Positions 1-6,236 are shown, numbered from the stretch's first letter. The stretch: DNA of 13,714 nt from RGIG5612 sp045598285 (GCA_045598285.1 JAZLLU010000030.1:1-13714), one strand, 5' to 3'. Notes: generated from the letters alone by a model not told the origin. Program-made: numbers and translations.

Positions 1-163
1 AAAAGTAAGTTCCAGTGCAGAACTAAAATCCACAAAGGTTTAAAAGTATGCATGTTTTCAAAAGTTTTTAACGATAATCCGCGCGCCTGATGTATAATTA
101 TATCGAACAAGGTCAAAAATAAGAAAATCAGGGCATAGCAAACAAGCCAAATAGAATGGGGTG
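1..163. other. left flank, no gene seen
   Basis: This AT-rich stretch has no plausible ORF with a ribosome site and no RNA gene that I recognise. A TATAAT at 93-98 has no matching -35 element. It is the sequence into which the IS30-family element appears to have inserted. Confidence 0.5.
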
Positions 164-251
164 TGAAAAATTTAATTCTACTTGGTGGGAAAGAGATTTT
201 ATGAATCGTTAAACCTTGGCTCCTGACAACAGATCTGACTTTGTTTATCAG

Positions 252-280
252 GGCGTTGCTTCAGGGTCAAAAGCAGCGCC
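252..280 (-). other. hairpin after the transposase gene
   Basis: A 10-bp stem with one G-T pair (arms 252-261 and 271-280) lies just past the transposase stop codon. It lacks a clear U tract on the minus strand, so it may end or stabilise the transposase transcript but is not a textbook terminator. Confidence 0.4.
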
Positions 281-299
281 TTTAATCAAGTTTCTTGCC

Positions 300-1607
300 T
301 CACCTAATAAGGCATGGCTTAAGATTCACTTCATCCGGATCGATGCTCTTAAGGTGAAGCGGGAGCAGGACCTCAAGCCCCCATGCCTGTAAAGCGACTT
401 GATAGGGGGTAGCCCCATTCAGACTCTGCCTGGGGACAGAATTGATGTGGTTTACAATGAGATTCAAGTCCCACTGGGTTAAATACTCAAAGTTTGAGCC
501 TTTGGGAAGAACTTCACGAAGCTTTGTGTGTACGTTTTCAATTCCGCCCTTTTGTCCGCTGCGCATGGGATCGCAATAGTAGACGCTAGTCCTCCGGAAA
601 TCGTCGATGCCGGTTTCCAATCCTTCCGGGTCGCCGAATTCCACGCCCCTGTCTGTAAGTATCGTCTCGAAGATAACATGAAAAGTGGTTGTACCGAGAC
701 GGCTTTCAAGACGGTCAAAGACAGCTTTTACAGCCCCTTTCGTACATCGGTTCAGAAGGTAAGCAAGAAACAGCTTTTCGTCCCTGAAATAGAAGGTCAG
801 GATACACTTATTGGAATCTCTGGATGATTTAACGGTATCCATTTCAACGATGTGCGTAGGAGGAAGCTTAAGAAAGTCGCTGTAAAGCCTGCCGATAAAC
901 ACTTCTCGATCCGTGATCTGTGTCTTATGGCATTTACGGGGTTTGAACTTTACCTTGCGTTTCAGATCGATGCTGCGTCCGGAAAGCAGACCCATTTCGA
1001 TGTACTGATACATCGTCCTTACAGACAAGCCAAGCTCGGGATGCCCAATGAGGATCTGATAAGGAGATTGTCCCTGAGCAAGAAGCGGAGTGATGATGCG
1101 GTCGATCTCATGCAGACGCTTTATCGGGAAATGAACACCGGATCGGGAGCTCGTCAGAAGATCTCTGTACTTCCGATCGGCAAACAAGGCGTCATAACGA
1201 TACTTGTGAGGAACAGTACAGCGAGCATGGCTTTTGCTGCAGCCGTTACAAACATACGGAGCGCGTGTAAGCCTGCTGCAGTGTTCCTTGTCAAAGTACT
1301 TGCAATGCTGATTGCAGCTGGGACAGGATCTGCACTTGATGCCGCATAGGATGATCTTACCGCATACGTTGGTGTAATTGCAATTAAAGCGTTTCGTGCA
1401 GAAGTTGTGGGCATTGTAGAAAAAGCCTTTTCCGGAATGGTATTCGGATAGACGGTGTCTGAGAACCTCCTTTGAGATAGTGGACGGATCCTTGCATAGA
1501 TACCGAGCAATATCCTTAAACGATATATCTGCATTCAGGCTGTTCTCGATATAAAGGCGATCCTGTACGGAAAGATGCTTGTGATTACCGGGGATATCCC
1601 TACTCAT
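300..1607 (-). CDS. IS30-family DDE transposase
   Basis: This 435-residue protein cuts and joins the ends of its own element. An N-terminal helix-turn-helix (about residues 10-52) probably binds the terminal repeats. It is followed by a cysteine-rich insert (12 Cys between residues 70 and 130, many in CxxC spacing) that looks like a zinc-binding domain. The RNase H-like DDE core then shows D257 (EMDTVK), D319 (TDRGVEF) and E357 (GGIENVH), with the IS30-type PRxxLNGATP tail at 392-401. The ATG start has an AAGGAG ribosome site 6 nt upstream. Length is at the upper end for the family because of the Cys-rich insert. No frameshift is seen, so the enzyme looks intact. Several open frames on the opposite strand are shadows of this gene. 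Confidence 0.93.
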   Translation of the reverse strand: MSRDIPGNHKHLSVQDRLYIENSLNADISFKDIARYLCKDPSTISKEVLRHRLSEYHSGKGFFYNAHNFCTKRFNCNYTNVCGKIILCGIKCRSCPSCNQHCKYFDKEHCSRLTRAPYVCNGCSKSHARCTVPHKYRYDALFADRKYRDLLTSSRSGVHFPIKRLHEIDRIITPLLAQGQSPYQILIGHPELGLSVRTMYQYIEMGLLSGRSIDLKRKVKFKPRKCHKTQITDREVFIGRLYSDFLKLPPTHIVEMDTVKSSRDSNKCILTFYFRDEKLFLAYLLNRCTKGAVKAVFDRLESRLGTTTFHVIFETILTDRGVEFGDPEGLETGIDDFRRTSVYYCDPMRSGQKGGIENVHTKLREVLPKGSNFEYLTQWDLNLIVNHINSVPRQSLNGATPYQVALQAWGLEVLLPLHLKSIDPDEVNLKPCLIR

Positions 1608-1758
1608 GATGTACTCCTTCCCCTGTTGTCAGAGCCAAAGTACATTATAAAGTATGCGGGAGTAAATGCATACTGTGCAAAGGTAAATGCTGCATCATGC
1701 AGAAGGTGTAGAATTTAAAATTTCATTTTAGGTTTGCCGTCAGAGGCGAAAAAAATGA

Positions 1759-1787
1759 TTGACAACACAAAATGCATATGATATTAT
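1759..1787 (+). promoter_or_regulatory. sigma-A promoter of the tRNA locus
   Basis: TTGACA (1759-1764) and TATTAT (1782-1787) are separated by 17 bp. This near-consensus pair fits a stable-RNA promoter. Transcription should start near 1794, inside the 5' arm of the following hairpin. The -35 box is only about 33 bp from the right end of the insertion sequence. Confidence 0.85.
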
Positions 1788-1790
1788 CAT

Positions 1791-1813
1791 AGGGCGCCTC
1801 TAAAAGGTGCCCT
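1791..1813 (+). other. leader hairpin before tRNA-fMet
   Basis: A 9-bp stem (1791-1799 with 1805-1813, one G-T pair, 5-nt loop) sits between promoter and tRNA. It would form at the very 5' end of the precursor transcript, ending 9 nt before the tRNA. It may guide processing of the precursor. It has no U tract, so it is not a terminator. Confidence 0.55.
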
Positions 1814-1822
1814 ATGAATCGA

Positions 1823-1896
1823 CGCGGGGTAGAGCAGTCCGGAAGCTCGTCGGGCTCATAACCCGGAGGTCGCAGGTTCAAATCCTGCCCCCGCTA
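1823..1896 (+). tRNA. initiator tRNA-fMet (CAT)
   Basis: A 74-nt cloverleaf with anticodon CAT inside GGGCTCATAACCC. The three G-C pairs below the anticodon loop and the unpaired first position (C1 against T72) are the hallmarks of the initiator tRNA, which brings formyl-methionine to start codons. The other six acceptor pairs (GCGGGG with CCCCGC) and the T arm (GCAGG TTCAAAT CCTGC) are perfect. The 3' CCA is not encoded and must be added. It is the first gene of the small stable-RNA locus. Confidence 0.95.
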
Positions 1897-1900
1897 CTCT

Positions 1901-1915
1901 TTGAAAATTGGACAA
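1901..1915 (+). promoter_or_regulatory. rRNA-leader-like box (boxA-like)
   Basis: TTGAAAATTGGACAA matches 14 of 15 bases with 13643-13657 in the rRNA leader at the other end of the window, and resembles the TCTTTGAAAA box found in front of Firmicutes rRNA genes. It could serve Nus-dependent antitermination or processing of the transcript toward tRNA-Phe. The function is inferred. Confidence 0.45.
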
Positions 1916-2043
1916 ACGCCCACTCGCTACGTGCTTTGCACTTCGCTCGTGGACGCAGGATTCATATTCATGAATCAACAAACGCCCACTCGCTACGTGT
2001 TTCACACTTCGCTCGTGGACGCAGGATTTGTAAATACAAATCC
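1912..2043 (+). repeat. two 66-bp tandem repeats with hairpins
   Basis: Unit A spans 1912-1977 and unit B 1978-2043. The first 51 bases of each agree at 48 positions. Each unit has a small stem GTGY-3 nt-RCAC (1931-1941 in A, 1997-2007 in B) inside an imperfect outer stem GCCCAC/GTGGAC. Two of the three differences lie in the small stem and keep the pair (C-G in A, T-A in B). The last 15 bases diverge in sequence but are palindromic in both: A forms a 7-bp stem (1959-1976), B a 12-bp perfect stem (2021-2046, loop AA). The repeats fill the spacer between the two tRNA genes and would lie in the precursor transcript. Confidence 0.8.
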
Positions 2044-2057
2044 TGCTACAAATTTTC

Positions 2058-2097
2058 AAAAATAAATTTTTGCAAGCAAGCTTGAAAATTTATTTTT
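2058..2097 (+). other. long AT-rich hairpin before tRNA-Phe
   Basis: A 13-bp perfect AT stem (2058-2070 with 2085-2097) continues into a 5-bp stem CAAGC/GCTTG with a 2-nt bulge and an AA tip. It may be a weak terminator of the fMet part of the locus or a processing structure. No separate promoter for tRNA-Phe is apparent, so some read-through is likely. Confidence 0.6.
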
Positions 2098-2131
2098 AAA
2101 AATTTTAGCGTTTGTGCTTACAAATTTTTAC

Positions 2132-2204
2132 GCCCAGATAGCTCAGTTGGTAGAGCAGTGGACTGAAAATCCACGTGTCGCTGGTTCGATTCCGGCTCTG
2201 GGCA
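2132..2204 (+). tRNA. tRNA-Phe (GAA)
   Basis: A 73-nt cloverleaf with anticodon GAA in the stem-loop GTGGA-CTGAAAA-TCCAC, acceptor stem GCCCAGA/TCTGGGC, and T arm CTGG-TTCGATT-CCGG with standard flanking. CCA is not encoded. It lies 235 nt after tRNA-fMet and seems to be in the same transcription unit. A terminator follows 34 nt downstream. Confidence 0.95.
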
Positions 2205-2238
2205 TTTTCTATGCAAAAAAATAAAGAAAAGGTTTGCT

Positions 2239-2263
2239 AAAAGCGTCCACTGGACGCTTTTTT
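2239..2263 (+). terminator. terminator after tRNA-Phe
   Basis: A 10-bp stem AAAAGCGTCC/GGACGCTTTT with a 3-nt loop runs into a T tract (2258-2263). This is a classic intrinsic terminator for the tRNA transcript. Confidence 0.88.
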
Positions 2264-2270
2264 AACGCAA

Positions 2271-2308
2271 AACTGAAAATCCACCTAGTTCGATTCCGGC
2301 TCTGGGCA
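2271..2308 (+). pseudogene. broken 3' half of tRNA-Phe
   Basis: 2272-2284 repeats the anticodon arm of the intact tRNA-Phe (ACTGAAAATCCAC), and 2285-2308 repeats its T arm and acceptor 3' strand with one substitution (A at 2287). Six bases between them (the GTGTCG of the intact gene) are missing, as is the whole 5' half. It cannot fold as a tRNA. It lies between the two terminators. It could be a deletion remnant of a second tRNA-Phe gene or a scar of an element that integrated into the tRNA 3' end. Confidence 0.8.
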
Positions 2309-2311
2309 CAC

Positions 2312-2343
2312 AAAAAACCTTGAAGTTATCTTCAAGGTTTTTT
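2312..2343 (+). terminator. second terminator after tRNA remnant
   Basis: A perfect 14-bp stem (2312-2325 with 2330-2343, loop TTAT) ends in six T residues. With A residues on the other side it could act in both directions. It probably ended the transcript of the lost tRNA-Phe copy and now backs up the first terminator. Confidence 0.88.
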
Positions 2344-2447
2344 ATTGTAATTCATTCCGATAAATCAATATTTATCAAACTTTATTTTTGCTACTCTCGT
2401 TCCATGTAACACATTTTCAAAAATAATTTAGGCCGTAATAAGTCAAC

Positions 2448-2596
2448 TTTTGTACCCCATAAAATATTAGATTAAAAAAATTATTAATATAAAGCGCTAA
2501 ATTTGTCATAATAGTCAACAATAACAGCGCTTTTGTTGGACAAATGGCTGTTGAGCTTATCCTGAGTTTATAAAAAAATTTTGTATGGGTACAAAA
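2448..2596. repeat. inverted-repeat element, possible pseudoknot
   Basis: TTTTGTACCC at 2448-2457 is perfectly inverted at 2587-2596, giving a block of about 150 bp with no ORF. Inside, AAAGCGCT (2491-2498) pairs with 2526-2533, and ATTTGTC (2501-2507) pairs with 2539-2545. These two pairings interleave in the order A-B-A'-B', as in an H-type pseudoknot. An alternative 6-bp pairing (2516-2521 with 2533-2538) also exists. It may be a small non-autonomous element, an RNA, or a chance feature of AT-rich sequence. Confidence 0.35.
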
Positions 2597-2632
2597 CTAG
2601 TAAAAATACGGCGAAAATTTTTTTTAGTTTAT

Positions 2633-2820
2633 ATGAATGAAGCCGTAGCGAAAGCGATTGCAATGCGTCATAGAAGTAGTAGAAGCGGTTAGGCTTGTGG
2701 ATGATTGGCAAATCCATAACCTAACAGATAGATTATCACCACAACGGCATTATCGACTTTCGCCATACCCTAATTATGCAATATTATATAGAAGTCTTGG
2801 CAAATTTATGGTAGTATAAA
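2633..2820 (+). pseudogene. decayed XRE-type HTH regulator remnant
   Basis: No intact frame exists here, but pieces in successive frames read like one small regulator. 2633-2668 gives MNEAVAKAIAMR. The next frame (to about 2740) gives VIEVVEAVRLVDDWQIHNLT..LSP. A third frame (2749-2769) gives IIDFRHT. The N-terminus MNEAVAK and the pattern QIxxLT-xLSxxxI are typical of small XRE-family DNA-binding proteins in Clostridia. At least two frameshifts and a stop codon at 2690 break it. The family assignment comes from motif memory only. Confidence 0.35.
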
Positions 2821-2831
2821 GGACGGAAAAA

Positions 2832-2871
2832 TTAGGATTTTTTCGTTAGAATTATGCAGAAAAAATCCTAA
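2832..2871 (+). other. hairpin upstream of the Mur ligase gene
   Basis: A perfect 12-bp stem TTAGGATTTTTT/AAAAAATCCTAA with a 16-nt loop ends 36 nt before the ligase start codon. It could be a leader structure controlling the ligase operon, or a terminator for transcription from the left. I found no convincing promoter between it and the gene. Confidence 0.5.
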
Positions 2872-2906
2872 GAATTGTATGAATAAACAAAAAAAAGAAA
2901 GAAAAA

Positions 2907-4508
2907 ATGATGACTTCATGGATTGAATTTATCAAAATATTTGAAAGACTTGATGAAATAAATATTTGCGTAACAGGGCCAGATACTGATATGCAAATTT
3001 TAGGTCTTACATATGATTCGAAGAAAGTTAATAAAGGAACTCTCTTCGTTTGCAAAGGAATAAATTTCAAAAAGCAATATTTAATTGATGCACTTGATAG
3101 CGGAGCAATAGCTTATGTAAGTCAAGTAGACTATGCTGCTCAAGAGAACGATTTGCAACTAAAAAAACGTTTAGCATCTACGCCACATGTTATCGTAAAA
3201 GATATAAGAAAATGCATGCCAGATATGGCAAGAGTATTCTATAAATTCCCAGAAGATCAATTGAAAAAAGTTGCAATAACGGGAACGGCGGGAAAGACGA
3301 CGAGTGCTTATTGTGTAAAGAAAATTTACGATGAGTATTTAGCAGCAAATAATAAGAATCCGATGAGTATGTTTTCATCAGTAGAAATAGACGACGGAAA
3401 AAGCGTGGAATTTTCACCAAACCAAACAACTCCAGAAAGTTTCGAACTATATAGAAGATTTTTAAATGTTTATGAAAGCAAAAGAGAATATGTTGTAATG
3501 GAAGTTTCTTCGCAGGCACTTAAAGTTGGAAGAACATCGGGAATAGAATTTGAAACAGCAATATTTACTAATATTTCAAATGACCATGTAAGTTCCGTAG
3601 AGCATCCAACATATGAAGATTACTTAGAAACAAAATTAAAAATATTTAAGCAGGCAAAAAATGCGGTAATAAACATAGGAAGCGATGACATCGATAAAAT
3701 ATTAGATGCGGCAAGCAGTTGCGAGAAAATAGTGACATATGCAGCCACAAAAGAACTTGAAAAAACAATTTCAGCAAAGCCGCAATGTACATTTAATGAA
3801 AACAAAGAAACTTTAAGTAAAGCAGATTATAAACTTCTTAGCGTAAATGAAGGGCAAGAAGGATTAACCTTTACGATAGAAGGACCAGATTTCAAAGAAG
3901 AGTTTACTATGCCGATGCTAGGAACATTCAATGCAATGAATGCGCTAGCAGCAGTTGCATATTGTCATAGCAGCGGAGTTGAAGTTGCGCATATAAAAAG
4001 TGGGTTAGCAAAAGTTAGCGTGCCAGGGCATATGCAAAAATTCACTAGTCCTGATAACAAAATAATTGCATTTGTAGATTTTGCACATAATGGATTAAGT
4101 GTTGAAACGGTTTTAAGTTCAGTAAAAAGACTTTATCCAGATAGAAAAATTGTAAGTGTGTTTGGAAGTACAGGCACAAAGGCAGTAAACAGAAGACTAG
4201 ACATGGGGAGGGCAGCAGGACCAAACTGCGATATGTGTTATTTGACTATGGATAGTCCGGATAATGAAAGTGTAATTGATATTGCAAAAGATATTGCAAA
4301 GGGCGTAGAAGAAAAAGGTGGCAAATATATTATCGTTGAAGATAGAATTGATGCGATAAGAAAAGCTGCAATGGATATAAAAGAGCCGGCTGTACTTTGC
4401 GTTTTAGGAAGAGGCGCAGAAGAGATGCAAATTATAGACCACAAGGCTGTGCCATATATGTCGGATAGCAAAATAATAGAAAAGATTTATAAGGAAATTT
4501 ATAAGTAA
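2907..4508 (+). CDS. MurE-like Mur ligase paralogue
   Basis: This 533-residue protein of the Mur ligase family resembles MurE, which adds the third amino acid to UDP-MurNAc-dipeptide in peptidoglycan synthesis. Domain order is intact: substrate-binding domain (1-120), ATP-binding central domain with P-loop GTAGKTT (126-132), TTPES (174-178), MEVSSQAL (198-205), NISNDH (222-227) and the probable carbamylated Lys K243 (YLETKLKIF). The C-terminal domain shows VPGHMQKF (372-379) and VDFAHN (390-395). It departs from DAP-adding MurE: the DNPR motif reads DSPD (449-452), GKGHE reads GRGAE (501-505), and the P-loop has A for N. The substrate is therefore uncertain; it may be a paralogue for a different amino acid or cell-wall product. 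The ribosome site is weak (AAAGAAAGAAAAA). The HAD gene follows after 4 nt. Confidence 0.8.
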   Translation: MMTSWIEFIKIFERLDEINICVTGPDTDMQILGLTYDSKKVNKGTLFVCKGINFKKQYLIDALDSGAIAYVSQVDYAAQENDLQLKKRLASTPHVIVKDIRKCMPDMARVFYKFPEDQLKKVAITGTAGKTTSAYCVKKIYDEYLAANNKNPMSMFSSVEIDDGKSVEFSPNQTTPESFELYRRFLNVYESKREYVVMEVSSQALKVGRTSGIEFETAIFTNISNDHVSSVEHPTYEDYLETKLKIFKQAKNAVINIGSDDIDKILDAASSCEKIVTYAATKELEKTISAKPQCTFNENKETLSKADYKLLSVNEGQEGLTFTIEGPDFKEEFTMPMLGTFNAMNALAAVAYCHSSGVEVAHIKSGLAKVSVPGHMQKFTSPDNKIIAFVDFAHNGLSVETVLSSVKRLYPDRKIVSVFGSTGTKAVNRRLDMGRAAGPNCDMCYLTMDSPDNESVIDIAKDIAKGVEEKGGKYIIVEDRIDAIRKAAMDIKEPAVLCVLGRGAEEMQIIDHKAVPYMSDSKIIEKIYKEIYK

Positions 4509-4512
4509 AAAA

Positions 4513-5163
4513 ATGATTTCTACAGACACAATGCTAATTTTGGATTTAGATGGAACGCTTTGGGACTCCGCTAAAGAAGTCGCTATTTCATGGAATGAAA
4601 TTTTAGAAAAAGAAATTCCAAACATGAAACCGCTTGATGCAAATTTCATTCACTCAGTAATGGGACTAACGATGAAAGAAATAGCAGACAAAACCATAAT
4701 TGGCATAGATGAAGAAAACAAAAGAAGAATATTTAAGGCGTGCGAAGTAAACGAAGTTGAATACTTGAAAGTCACGGGCGGAGAACTCTTTCCAAACGTG
4801 AAAAGCACACTTAGCGAACTTAAAGAAAAAGGATATAAAATGGCAATCGTAAGCAATTGCCAAAAAGGATATATAGACGCCTTCCTTACATCGATGGATA
4901 TGAGACAATACTTTGTAGATACAGAAGAATGGGGAAACACATTAAAGAGCAAGGCTGAAAATATCCGTCTGGTCCTGTCCCGCAACAATTTTACTAAAGC
5001 GATTTATATTGGGGATACGGCAAAGGATATGAACGAAGCAAAAAATGCAAACATACCATTCATACATGCAAGCTATGGATTTGGAAAAGTAGAAAACCCA
5101 GACGGAGTAATCACAGATTTTTCAAAATTATTAGACGTTATTCAAAATTATAATCTTGAGTAG
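4513..5163 (+). CDS. HAD-family phosphatase
   Basis: This 216-residue haloacid-dehalogenase-fold hydrolase resembles the phosphoglycolate/beta-phosphoglucomutase group. Motif I is LDLDGTLWD with nucleophile D11 and acid D13, motif II IVSN (S114), motif III K147 in SKAEN, and motif IV GDTAKD (D168, D172) for Mg binding. Residues 20-90 form the helical cap. It probably removes phosphate from a small soluble metabolite in the cytoplasm; the substrate cannot be told. It starts 4 nt after the Mur ligase with no good ribosome site of its own (an AAGGA lies 17 nt upstream), so translational coupling is likely. ATG at 4531 (MLILDLDGT) is an alternative start. Confidence 0.88.
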   Translation: MISTDTMLILDLDGTLWDSAKEVAISWNEILEKEIPNMKPLDANFIHSVMGLTMKEIADKTIIGIDEENKRRIFKACEVNEVEYLKVTGGELFPNVKSTLSELKEKGYKMAIVSNCQKGYIDAFLTSMDMRQYFVDTEEWGNTLKSKAENIRLVLSRNNFTKAIYIGDTAKDMNEAKNANIPFIHASYGFGKVENPDGVITDFSKLLDVIQNYNLE

Positions 5164-5258
5164 AGCTCCGAGCGCGAGCAGGAAGGCACCATGCAAGCAG
5201 GGTCAGGGTTCCCTGCGAAACAATGGGAGGTGTCCTGCAGGAGCGAGGAGGATAACTC
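5164..5258 (+). ncRNA. GC-rich element, candidate structured RNA
   Basis: This intergenic stretch is about 59% G+C in a genome near one third G+C, with no ORF. It folds into a branched rod: GCAGGA (5178-5183) plus CACC (5187-5190) pair with the continuous strand 5229-5238. GCAGGG (5197-5202) pairs with CCCTGC (5211-5216) around an 8-nt loop. Outer helices are CGC 5173-5175/5243-5245, CTCC 5166-5169/5247-5250 and a closing GAG/CTC. It begins at the HAD stop codon and ends about 34 nt before the degV start, so it could be a 3' UTR element, a degV leader (riboswitch-like) or a small RNA. It does not match SRP RNA, TPP, FMN, SAM, glycine or cobalamin consensus as I know them. Strand is assumed from the neighbouring genes. 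Confidence 0.5.
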
Positions 5259-5291
5259 AAGGAATATAAAAAGTATAAAAGGAGAAGAAAT

Positions 5292-6188
5292 ATGGAACAA
5301 AAATTTGTTGTTAGTACAGATTCAGGATGCGATCTTGATATTTCAATATTAAATGAAAATAAAATATATGCGTTCCCATTACAATATGAACTTAACGGAG
5401 AAATAATTACAGATACAATGGTGCAAGCAGATTGTCATAAATTTTATGATGGCATGAGAGAGGGCGATGCACCTAAGACAAGCCAAATAAATCATTTTCA
5501 ATTTGTTGAATACTTTAAGCCAATCGCTGAAGAAAATAATAATCTTCCAATTGTGCATATAAGTCTTGGAAGTGGAGTTTCAGGAACTTTTAATAATGGA
5601 TGTCAGGCAGCTGAACTTATTAAAGATGAAAACCCAGATGCTGATGTTAGAATGGTTGATTCAACACTTTGCTCAGTAGGATATGGAATGCTTGCACTCG
5701 AGGCTGCGCGTATGAGAGATGAAGGAAAAACGGCCGAAGAATGTATAGAGTGGCTAGAAGAACATAAAGGAAATATGAACACATGGTACACAACAGATGA
5801 ACTTAAATACCTATATAGAAGTGGCCGCGTAAGTAAATTAGGTGCAATTATTGGTGAAGCATTAAACATATGTCCAATCTTAAACTTAGACCTTGAAGGA
5901 CATTTGATTGTTCAAGAAAAAGTTAGAGGACTTAAAAAGACATTAAGAAGAATCTATGAAATAGTAGATGGAATCGTAGAAAAACCAGAAGAACAAACCG
6001 TTTACGTATGTCATTCAGATATTCCAGAGCAGGCACAAAAATGGGGCGAAGAATTGAAAGAACATTACGGCTTCAAAGAGGTAAAATACACTTATATTGG
6101 ACCTACAATTGGTTCAAATTGTGGCCCGGGACTTATGGCAATCTTTTTCTGGGGAAAGAAAAGAAATATGGACGGATACAAAGGCTAA
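5292..6188 (+). CDS. DegV family fatty-acid-binding protein
   Basis: This 298-residue DegV protein belongs to the family that includes FakB, which holds a fatty acid for the kinase FakA. Hallmarks: TDSGCDL (9-15), TSQIN (63-67), SLGSGVSGTF (91-100, lipid head-group loop), YLYRSGRVSK (173-182) and GPTIGSNCGPG (270-280). In the last motif the usual His of the IGxHxGPG type is Asn276, which may change carboxylate binding. The length is normal for the family and a good ribosome site (AAAAGGAG) precedes the ATG. No fatty acid kinase (fakA) is in the window. The acyl-CoA synthetase downstream agrees with a role in lipid handling, but a terminator separates the two. Confidence 0.92.
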   Translation: MEQKFVVSTDSGCDLDISILNENKIYAFPLQYELNGEIITDTMVQADCHKFYDGMREGDAPKTSQINHFQFVEYFKPIAEENNNLPIVHISLGSGVSGTFNNGCQAAELIKDENPDADVRMVDSTLCSVGYGMLALEAARMRDEGKTAEECIEWLEEHKGNMNTWYTTDELKYLYRSGRVSKLGAIIGEALNICPILNLDLEGHLIVQEKVRGLKKTLRRIYEIVDGIVEKPEEQTVYVCHSDIPEQAQKWGEELKEHYGFKEVKYTYIGPTIGSNCGPGLMAIFFWGKKRNMDGYKG

Positions 6189-6205
6189 ATATAAAGAAAT
6201 GCTAT

Positions 6206-6236
6206 AAGCCATCCTTTGAAAAAGGGGTGGCTTTTT
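6206..6236 (+). terminator. terminator after degV
   Basis: A 9-bp stem AAGCCATCC/GGGTGGCTT with one wobble pair runs into TTTTT at 6232-6236. It ends the degV transcript, so the following ligase operon probably has its own promoter. Confidence 0.8.

Larger units (their letters stand above)
164..1725 (-). mobile_element. IS30-family insertion sequence
   Basis: One transposase gene is enclosed by two nested pairs of inverted repeats. The outer pair is 164-181 against 1708-1725, reading outside-in TGAAA..TTCTAC and matching at 15 of 18 positions. The inner pair is 213-232 against 1623-1641, differing by a one-base gap and one substitution (core TTGGCTC(C)TGACAACAG). I take the outer pair as the ends because the only TATAAT for the transposase (minus strand, 1644-1649) lies between the pairs, so the inner pair would leave the promoter outside the element. 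Between promoter and right end are two small palindromes, 1651-1674 (arms AGTATGC/GCATACT) and 1690-1702. The element is clearly richer in G+C than the host genes, which suggests recent arrival. I see no target-site duplication. Exact ends are inferred. Confidence 0.75.

Noticed and set aside
852..1349. 165-codon plus-strand ORF inside the insertion sequence
   Set aside because: It lies fully antisense to the transposase, has no ribosome site and an unlikely composition; it is a shadow frame.
164..1725. Target-site duplication around the IS30 element
   Set aside because: No matching 2-3 bp (or longer) direct repeat is seen just outside either pair of candidate ends.
1912..2043. CRISPR array
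   Set aside because: There are only two adjacent units with no unique spacers, and no cas genes are present.
1807..2085. 92-codon ORF (and a 67-codon ORF opposite) over the tRNA spacer
   Set aside because: It runs through tRNA-fMet and the tandem repeats; the repeated peptide comes from the DNA repeat, not from a protein.
5164..5258. Signal recognition particle RNA at the GC-rich element
   Set aside because: GGTCAGG-like and GGAAGG-like words occur but in the wrong order, and the GGAAGGAAGCAGC part of domain IV is missing.
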